Source: Rhodospirillaceae bacterium | Lineage (GTDB): Bacteria > Pseudomonadota > Alphaproteobacteria > Rickettsiales > UBA3002 | Assembly: GCA_947458525.1 (NCBI GenBank) | Contig: CANHAG010000008.1 | Location: 1-12,282, forward strand | DNA length: 12,282 bases | Reading direction: 5' to 3' | Part shown: positions 7,374-12,282 of the stretch, piece by piece | Layout: each line of letters begins with the position of its first letter | Numbering within the stretch: position 1 is the first letter of the stretch | Notes under the pieces: generated by a model | The model's input: only the letters and a program-made list of their open reading frames with translations | Database searches by the model: none | What the model was told of the DNA's origin: nothing | Position numbers and translations under genes: made by a program

Positions 7374-7889
7374 CTAAAGGGTGATGAGGTGCCGGATTTC
7401 GTATTTATTCGAGGAAAAGACAAACTGTGCCGCGGTACGCGTGCGTGCATTCACCAGCACCGGCGCGCGGGCATTGACGGAAAGCCGTACCCCCGCCTGC
7501 TCCCGGTGGACTGAGACCACAAGCAGCATGGCAAGAGCCTCCGGCGCAATTTCGAGATCGCGCGCGGCTTGCAATATGTCTTCTTCCGCCAGAATCGTAT
7601 TTTTAAGATCAAGCGGCAATGTAATGAAGGAAAGCCCGGGGTCGTCGAGCGACTGCAACAGCATGAAGCGCGCCATTTTCTCGGATGGAAAGCGGGTGAG
7701 GCAGAATTTCATCCGGTCGGGCAGGCCGAGCATACCGTTCGGAAAAACAATGGGATTGTCGCGCTGAAGACGTACCCGGCCGAAGCGGGTCTCCACCCAC
7801 TCCTGATCCTGCGCGTTATTCCCTGCGACTTCCGGCTGCATTGGGATGGCGGAACCACTGCCCGTCATGCGAAGTTCTCCGTTTAACAT
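7374..7889 (-). CDS. fliW: Flagellar assembly factor FliW
   Basis: FliW binds free flagellin in the cytoplasm and, in Bacillus and Campylobacter, antagonises the translational repressor CsrA, so flagellin export feeds back on its own translation. Counting from ATG 7889 (171 residues), the family landmarks appear in order: VETRFGRV (32-39), VFPNGMLGLPD (48-58), LLQSLDDPGLSFITLP (77-92), SVNARAPVLVNARTRTAAQ (137-155) and YEIRHLI near the end. The frame extends upstream to GTG 7931, but ATG 7889 has GGGGGAG 5 nt upstream, and the extra 14 residues are not part of the family. Even so there is an N-terminal extension of about 30 residues before the conserved core. A candidate sigma-54 site lies upstream. 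No csrA gene is in the window. FliW is not the usual flagellin regulator in alphaproteobacteria. Confidence 0.9.
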   Translation of the reverse strand: MLNGELRMTGSGSAIPMQPEVAGNNAQDQEWVETRFGRVRLQRDNPIVFPNGMLGLPDRMKFCLTRFPSEKMARFMLLQSLDDPGLSFITLPLDLKNTILAEEDILQAARDLEIAPEALAMLLVVSVHREQAGVRLSVNARAPVLVNARTRTAAQFVFSSNKYEIRHLITL

Positions 7890-7894
7890 AGTCT

Positions 7895-7901
7895 CTCCCC
7901 C
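7895..7901 (-). promoter_or_regulatory. Ribosome-binding site of fliW
   Basis: GGGGGAG on the minus strand lies 5 nt before ATG 7889. It argues against the upstream in-frame GTG at 7931. Confidence 0.5.
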
Positions 7902-7982
7902 GGTTGTTACAGCGGCGGACAGTGACACCACGACCGCTCTGAGAGGAAAGCATCAGAACACTTTAACATAACAGCGACTGGT

Positions 7983-7998
7983 TGCAAGCGTTCCTCCC
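7983..7998 (-). promoter_or_regulatory. Possible sigma-54 promoter of fliW
   Basis: The minus strand reads GGGAGGAACGCTTGCA. It keeps GG-N10-GC spacing and the complete TTGCA -12 element, and shares CTTGCAAC with the flagellin promoter, but the -24 part departs from TGGCAC. The predicted transcript would start near 7972 and carry about 80 nt before fliW. The site lies just after the flgL stop codon in a 120-bp gap that is otherwise empty. Confidence 0.4.
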
Positions 7999-8009
7999 TA
8001 AAATTTCAA

Positions 8010-8912
8010 CTATAAGTAGTCAGATAACCGTAGCTGACTCAGCCGCGCATATACTTGGAACGTCGCCTGCAGTGCCGCTTCGTGGTTGGAGACTTCCGTC
8101 GCCGCACTGGCCAGATCGGTCTTGATCACCTGCTCCGTCACCCCTTTCATATATAGTTTCATCTGCGTATGCCGATCATTCATCTGCTCGACACTGACAA
8201 TGGTGCTGTTGATCCGCCCGAGTACAGCGTTCAGCTCCTCCTGCCCCTTCTGCATCAGGTCAATAGCAGCGGCAATTCCGGCATCGTCACCTGCCTGATC
8301 TGCTGCAATCGCCTTGTGATAGGCGGCGATGATTTTTTGAAACGCCGGGTCATCCGCCCGCACGGGGTATTCATACGTGAGGGCGGCTTCTACGCGAAAC
8401 GTTACATTCTCTTTCGAACCGGTATAATAATTATCCTCCGGCACGCCGATATTCGCAGGTGCCTTGAAGATATCTTCGACCGGCAATGTGCCCGTATCAC
8501 TGCCGCCAAACAGGTAGCGGCCTTCACTACTGGTATTCAGCTCAATCTTGAGCGACTCCACGAAGTTAATCATCTGTTGCTTGAAATTGAGCGTGGTACC
8601 AGCCACACTGCGCCGGGTGACCATGAGATTTTCCATATCATCGGCAATATCCACGATCTGGTTAATGGCATTATCGCCCGTCTTCAGGCGCGAAATATTT
8701 ATATTATTAGACTGAATGAACTGATCCAGCTGGCGCTGGCGGGCTTCCAGCGAGGTAAAGCGCTCCACCTCTCCATTTAGCTGCTCGAAGTTGCTGGCCT
8801 TATATCCGCTCGAGATCTGATTCTGCAGATCGGCCAGTTTGCTGAACTGCCCACTCACATCACGAAAGGTGCTGTTAAACAGCGTGAAGCTGCTGATGCG
8901 GTTAACGGTCAT
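8010..8912 (-). CDS. flgL: Flagellar hook-associated protein 3 (FlgL)
   Basis: FlgL (HAP3) is the distal junction protein between hook and filament and is homologous to flagellin at both ends. The 300 residues are a normal length. The N-terminal coiled region ends in LADLQNQISSGYKAS (26-40), matching the L..Q.QISSG motif. GRYLFGGSDT (131-140) is the characteristic FlgL loop. The C-terminus TDLASAATEVSNHEAALQAT... finishing LSQLRLSDYL is typical. It starts 25 bp after the flgK stop codon with GGGAG 8 nt before ATG, so it is in the same operon as flgK. It ends just before the candidate fliW promoter. There is no clear terminator after it, so read-through into fliW is possible. Confidence 0.95.
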   Translation of the reverse strand: MTVNRISSFTLFNSTFRDVSGQFSKLADLQNQISSGYKASNFEQLNGEVERFTSLEARQRQLDQFIQSNNINISRLKTGDNAINQIVDIADDMENLMVTRRSVAGTTLNFKQQMINFVESLKIELNTSSEGRYLFGGSDTGTLPVEDIFKAPANIGVPEDNYYTGSKENVTFRVEAALTYEYPVRADDPAFQKIIAAYHKAIAADQAGDDAGIAAAIDLMQKGQEELNAVLGRINSTIVSVEQMNDRHTQMKLYMKGVTEQVIKTDLASAATEVSNHEAALQATFQVYARLSQLRLSDYL

Positions 8913-8937
8913 ACTCTTTTCTCCCTCTCCGGCGTGG

Positions 8938-11667
8938 TTATATCGCGTTCAGCAAATCATCAAACAGCCCGTTCACCGTGGTGATCACCCGTGCATTCGC
9001 CGCATAGGCATTCTGAAAGGTGATGGTGTTGGCCAGTTCCTCATCAAGATTGACGCCGCTGATATTTTTGAAGCGCTCATCAAACCCTTTAAATATCAAT
9101 TCCTGATTTTCATAATCGCTGCTGGTAGAGGCGGCGGTTGAGGCAACAGTGCCAAGAATCTCACCCGCATATGCGCCAAGCGTAATTTTGGTAACAGGAA
9201 GCCCGCCAGCGGCATCGAAGTTCAAGGTCTGGTTGGCAAGCCCTGCCAGCGCCTGTGCCGTGCTGTTATTCCCCGCATAGCGCACATAGGTATATTGTGC
9301 TGGGGCTTGCGGGTTGCTCGGTTGCGCTTGCTTCTCGAGTTTACCGGTGGAAATCAGGTTGGGGTCTTTCAGAATCGCGTCTTCCACCGCCAGATTCACA
9401 GCGGCGTTTTTCAGTGTATCTGTCTGGCCGTAGGTGATCTTGTCTTCAAAAAAGTTATTCAGCCCGAAAAAATGCGAGAATCCGCGTTGCGTGGCGGTAT
9501 CGCCGGGAAGCAGTGTGGGCAGGCCGAGCTGTTTGGAGGTCATTTCATCCATCGCAATCCTCAGCGAAGGATCATTCGTCACCAGTTTGAGCACGCCGAA
9601 ACCGTTTTGATATTCACCATTGACTTTCGGCAGTTCATTGCCTTCCGCATCTACTAATATTGCGCGAAGCAGGGGTTGCGATGTGCTGGGTGCCACCCGG
9701 CTTCCGCCTATCATGGCCGTATTATCCAGCCTGTCATTTCGCAGGTTCTGCTGATTGTTGTTGAGCCGGTAGGTAATAGTGGAGGTGACAAGATTTCCGT
9801 GATCATCCAGCACGCCCACATTCACCGAGATATCGTAATACGCCGAGGAGAGATTGCCGATGAGATTGAGCGCCAGCTGCCCGGCATCCCCCGTGCGGCG
9901 CTCGTCACCGGCAGTAATCGTATCATAAGGCGGTTGAGCGAACGCCACCGCATCCCCCACCGTGCCGGTGGCTGCGGCCGGCGCGCCTGTCACCTGAATG
10001 CCCAGCGTATTTCCGGCCAGGCTTGTCACGGTGAAATATCCGCTGAGTTGTGCCGGGGTAAGGCCATTTACCGGCCCCGCCGGGGGGCCAAGAAATATGG
10101 TACTGCCCACCCCCACATTGGTAGGCGGTGCAGTCAGCTGGATGATCACATTATTACTGCCCGCCGTGGTGGTGTAGGTGCTGGCAGGATTGAGGGAAAG
10201 CGTTGGCGCTCCCTGTGTCACGTTCGTGATATTCACCCCGCCGGCATCGAGCACGGTAAAGCCGGTGACAAATAATTTTGCCGCGTCTTTCGAGATATTT
10301 TCCACATCCAGATCAAAGCGGAAATTGGGATCCACCGCGTTTGGGATCGTGTCGGTCTGCGAGGCGATCTGAATATTATTCAAAACCCCCACCTTTGCCT
10401 TGAAGGGCGGGGAGCGGAAATGGTTGTTGATCTCATCGATCACCGTCTGCACATCCGGACGACCCTGACCTTGCCCCGCATCGAGCTTGGCGAGGTTGAT
10501 CGTGAGCGGCCGGTAACCGGTATAGGTTTCATCTCCGTAGGCTGCCGCCGCTGGCTGTCCGTCGCTTTTGAGCACCGCAATCCGTACCGATCCTGTCCAG
10601 TCCGACAGATCCGCCCCCTGGACTTCCCGCGTGCCCGTCATGGTGACGCGCCCGGGATAGGAGGAACCGCTGTTATGGATGGCATTCATCGCATCCCGCA
10701 GACGCGAGGCGAGCATATCCAGCTGATCCAGCACCTGAGGCAGCACCGTATCGCGGATTTCCTGCAATCCCTTGATTTTTCCACCCGTCAATTCTGTGGT
10801 GATATTGCCGTTAGTATCCACACGGATCAGATCCTGCGGCGTGCCAGCCACCGTACCATCCGGTTTCAAAGTAAAGACCTGAAGCGGCCTGAGGGCGGCG
10901 CCCTCAATAAACCCCTCGGTCGAACCGGCAGGGGAATAGCGCAGCTCATGCGCCACCCGGTCAACCAGTGCCACGCCGTTAGAGGTCAGCACATTCACTT
11001 CGCCACTGGCCTCGTAATAGGTGGAAATATCGAGATACTGGGCGAGCCGGCCAACCAGCAGATCGCGTTTATCGAGAATATCGGTGCCAGACGTGCCGAT
11101 ATTGGTGGCCTGCGCAATCGAGGCATTGACATCGCGCAGTTCACGGATAATGCCGTTGATATTTTCTACCGACTGATAGATCTCGCGGTCAGCCTCAAAC
11201 CTCAGTTCCTCTATATCATAGGCAAGGTTCGACAATTGTGCTGCAAGGTCACTGCCGGCCTGCATGGCATTGCTGCGGAACGAGGCTTTATCGGGCGTCT
11301 CTGCCAGCTTCTGAAACGCCGAGGTGAAGCTCGTGATGAATTCATCAATCGAGTTCTGCTCGCCCGGTTCGCCAAGCAGCACCTGCACGCGCTCGGAAAA
11401 ATCCTGCAACACTTCGCTGCGGCTCAGAGTTGATTGCTGGCCGGTGCGGGCGCGCTGTAGATACTGATCAATCTTACGCGTGATATCTTCAATTCTGACC
11501 CCGCTGCCGATATCATTAATATACACGGCGGATTGATTCACAATCTGGCGCGAATAGCCCTCGGTATTCACATTGGCGATGTTATGCGACAGCACCGAAA
11601 TATTGCGCTGATTGACCCTGAGGCCTGAAATCGCATTACTCAAACTGAGGCCAAGACCTGCCGTCAT
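8938..11667 (-). CDS. flgK: Flagellar hook-associated protein 1 (FlgK), enlarged
   Basis: FlgK (HAP1) is the proximal junction protein on the hook. The N-terminus carries the rod/hook signature SHNIANVNTEGYSRQ (27-41), followed by the helical HAP1 region to about 350. The C-terminus SGVNLDEELANTITFQNAYAANARVI (near 870-895) is the canonical FlgK end. At 909 residues it is much longer than the enteric protein (about 550). The additional length is in the middle, including a beta-rich segment at about 480-580 (NPASTYTTTAGSNNV, NGLTPAQLSGYFTVTSLAGN) that resembles domains in some tail and adhesin proteins. Its ATG lies 3 nt after the flgN stop codon with no good ribosome-binding site, suggesting translational coupling to its own chaperone gene. 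Confidence 0.95.
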   Translation of the reverse strand: MTAGLGLSLSNAISGLRVNQRNISVLSHNIANVNTEGYSRQIVNQSAVYINDIGSGVRIEDITRKIDQYLQRARTGQQSTLSRSEVLQDFSERVQVLLGEPGEQNSIDEFITSFTSAFQKLAETPDKASFRSNAMQAGSDLAAQLSNLAYDIEELRFEADREIYQSVENINGIIRELRDVNASIAQATNIGTSGTDILDKRDLLVGRLAQYLDISTYYEASGEVNVLTSNGVALVDRVAHELRYSPAGSTEGFIEGAALRPLQVFTLKPDGTVAGTPQDLIRVDTNGNITTELTGGKIKGLQEIRDTVLPQVLDQLDMLASRLRDAMNAIHNSGSSYPGRVTMTGTREVQGADLSDWTGSVRIAVLKSDGQPAAAAYGDETYTGYRPLTINLAKLDAGQGQGRPDVQTVIDEINNHFRSPPFKAKVGVLNNIQIASQTDTIPNAVDPNFRFDLDVENISKDAAKLFVTGFTVLDAGGVNITNVTQGAPTLSLNPASTYTTTAGSNNVIIQLTAPPTNVGVGSTIFLGPPAGPVNGLTPAQLSGYFTVTSLAGNTLGIQVTGAPAAATGTVGDAVAFAQPPYDTITAGDERRTGDAGQLALNLIGNLSSAYYDISVNVGVLDDHGNLVTSTITYRLNNNQQNLRNDRLDNTAMIGGSRVAPSTSQPLLRAILVDAEGNELPKVNGEYQNGFGVLKLVTNDPSLRIAMDEMTSKQLGLPTLLPGDTATQRGFSHFFGLNNFFEDKITYGQTDTLKNAAVNLAVEDAILKDPNLISTGKLEKQAQPSNPQAPAQYTYVRYAGNNSTAQALAGLANQTLNFDAAGGLPVTKITLGAYAGEILGTVASTAASTSSDYENQELIFKGFDERFKNISGVNLDEELANTITFQNAYAANARVITTVNGLFDDLLNAI

Positions 11668-11670
11668 GCG

Positions 11671-12150
11671 CTACGCTTTCTGGTTATAGCTGAACGAAAT
11701 GGCGGAAGATCCAGTAAGCCCACTCGTCCCCTCGCGGGTATAGGTTGGCAGCTGCTGCTGCTCGGCGATACTGTCGAAAATTGCCTGCACCACGTTGCTG
11801 TTCACCTGCCGCGCCACCGTAATCCGGCGCACATGATCGGCCATGATCTGGCCGAACTGATCCATCATCTGCAGCAGTTTTTCCCGCACGGTTTCAGGCA
11901 TCTCGCGCACCAGCTCAGGCCGCGCGCGCACGGCAGCCTGATAGGCCTCAAGCTTCTGGGTCAGCTCCAGCTTCTCGGGCTGCAGCGGTAAAATTTCCGT
12001 TATTTTCATCTCGGCAAGATAGCCCGATTCCCGCTCCATCACCTGCGAAAGCCTGACGGTAGTGGCCATCAGATCTTCCACATCAAACATCAGCAATGCT
12101 GCGGGTGGCACCTGTCTGGGTGTCGCGCCATGAGAAAAGGAATGTTGCAT
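11671..12150 (-). CDS. flgN: FlgN-type export chaperone for FlgK/FlgL
   Basis: FlgN chaperones deliver FlgK and FlgL to the flagellar export gate. The 159-residue protein is mostly helical: VEDLMATTVRLSQVMERESGYLAEMKITEI (24-53) matches the E..YL helix of FlgN, followed by LQPEKLELTQKLEAYQ (56-71) with the K..L...L..Y pattern. A second helical half ends in VARQVNSNVVQAIFDSI. The polar tail (TYTREGTSGLTGSSAISFSYN) is like that of alphaproteobacterial FlgN, where the C-terminus binds the HAPs. ATG 12150 has AGGAGG (12158-12163) 7 nt upstream. Its first base is the last base of the upstream stop codon (TAATG), and it sits 3 nt ahead of flgK. FlgN proteins diverge strongly, so the call leans partly on context. 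Confidence 0.83.
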   Translation of the reverse strand: MQHSFSHGATPRQVPPAALLMFDVEDLMATTVRLSQVMERESGYLAEMKITEILPLQPEKLELTQKLEAYQAAVRARPELVREMPETVREKLLQMMDQFGQIMADHVRRITVARQVNSNVVQAIFDSIAEQQQLPTYTREGTSGLTGSSAISFSYNQKA

Positions 12151-12282
12151 TATTCCACCTCCTGCAAACGGATCATTTCGCGTTTCACATGATCGGCCAC
12201 CCCGATACCGCCGGTTCTGGCGATGAGCTTGCCATATTCGTCATTCAGAAATGACTGATAGATTTTCTCGCTCTCCCCCCCG
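12150..12282 (-). CDS. flgJ: Flagellar rod-binding protein, FlgJ N-terminal-domain type (5' end outside the window)
   Basis: Only the last 43 residues are present. They read ESEKIYQSFLNDEYGK, then IARTGGIGVADHVKREM, ending RLQEVE. The pattern Y..ml..EYg..iA..GGiGiAd.v.rEm is the conserved end of the FlgJ rod-binding domain, a rod scaffold or capping protein in the periplasm. The gene stops right after this domain, so there is no C-terminal peptidoglycan hydrolase, as is common in alphaproteobacteria, where the single-domain protein is also annotated as rod-binding or CheL. The stop codon overlaps the flgN ATG by one base, marking a shared operon. Confidence 0.78.
   Translation of the reverse strand, partial: GGESEKIYQSFLNDEYGKLIARTGGIGVADHVKREMIRLQEVE

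Noticed and set aside
7890..7931. Longer fliW starting at GTG 7931
   Set aside because: The added 14 residues are not part of the FliW family, and ATG 7889 has a suitable ribosome-binding site.

Overview
The window looks like a stretch of an alphaproteobacterial chromosome of moderate to high G+C. All eight recognisable genes lie on the minus strand, so transcription runs from the right edge to the left edge. The alphaproteobacterial assignment rests on three things: the AddB protein matches the alphaproteobacterial AddB family (degenerate N-terminus, C-terminal RecB-type nuclease, no Fe-S cysteine set); the partial FlgJ-like protein ends right after the rod-binding domain, with no muramidase domain; and a near-perfect sigma-54 promoter drives flagellin. 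The exact order or family cannot be read from the sequence.

Layout, in transcription order. At 12282-8010 is a late flagellar operon: the 3' end of a flgJ-like rod-binding gene, flgN (chaperone), flgK (HAP1) and flgL (HAP3), with overlapping or nearly touching ends. After a 120-bp gap with a possible sigma-54 site come fliW (flagellin-binding assembly factor, 7889-7374) and an unrecognised 297-residue protein (7352-6459). Next is a 703-residue flagellin (6363-4252) with its own consensus sigma-54 promoter at 6402-6417. A 157-bp spacer with inverted repeats separates this from addB (4094-1392), which ends in a probable intrinsic terminator. The window closes with the first 435 codons of a RepA-like P-loop ATPase/helicase gene (1307 to beyond position 1) that has its own ribosome-binding site.

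Functionally the right two thirds is one filament-assembly module. The rod-binding protein belongs to rod assembly, FlgN should escort FlgK and FlgL, FlgK and FlgL form the hook-filament junction, flagellin builds the filament, and FliW should tie free flagellin to flagellin synthesis, in other bacteria through CsrA. The flagellin operator genes usual in alphaproteobacteria (flaF, flbT) are not in the window. Their usual place beside flagellin is taken by fliW and the unknown 297-residue protein, which is the most interesting novelty candidate here. The left third (addB, then a RepA-like ATPase where addA would often be) is functionally separate and may mark the edge of a mobile or rearranged segment.

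I see no tRNA, rRNA, CRISPR array, transposase or complete mobile element. No gene-free stretch exceeds 160 bp. Long plus-strand open frames are antisense shadows of the real genes.
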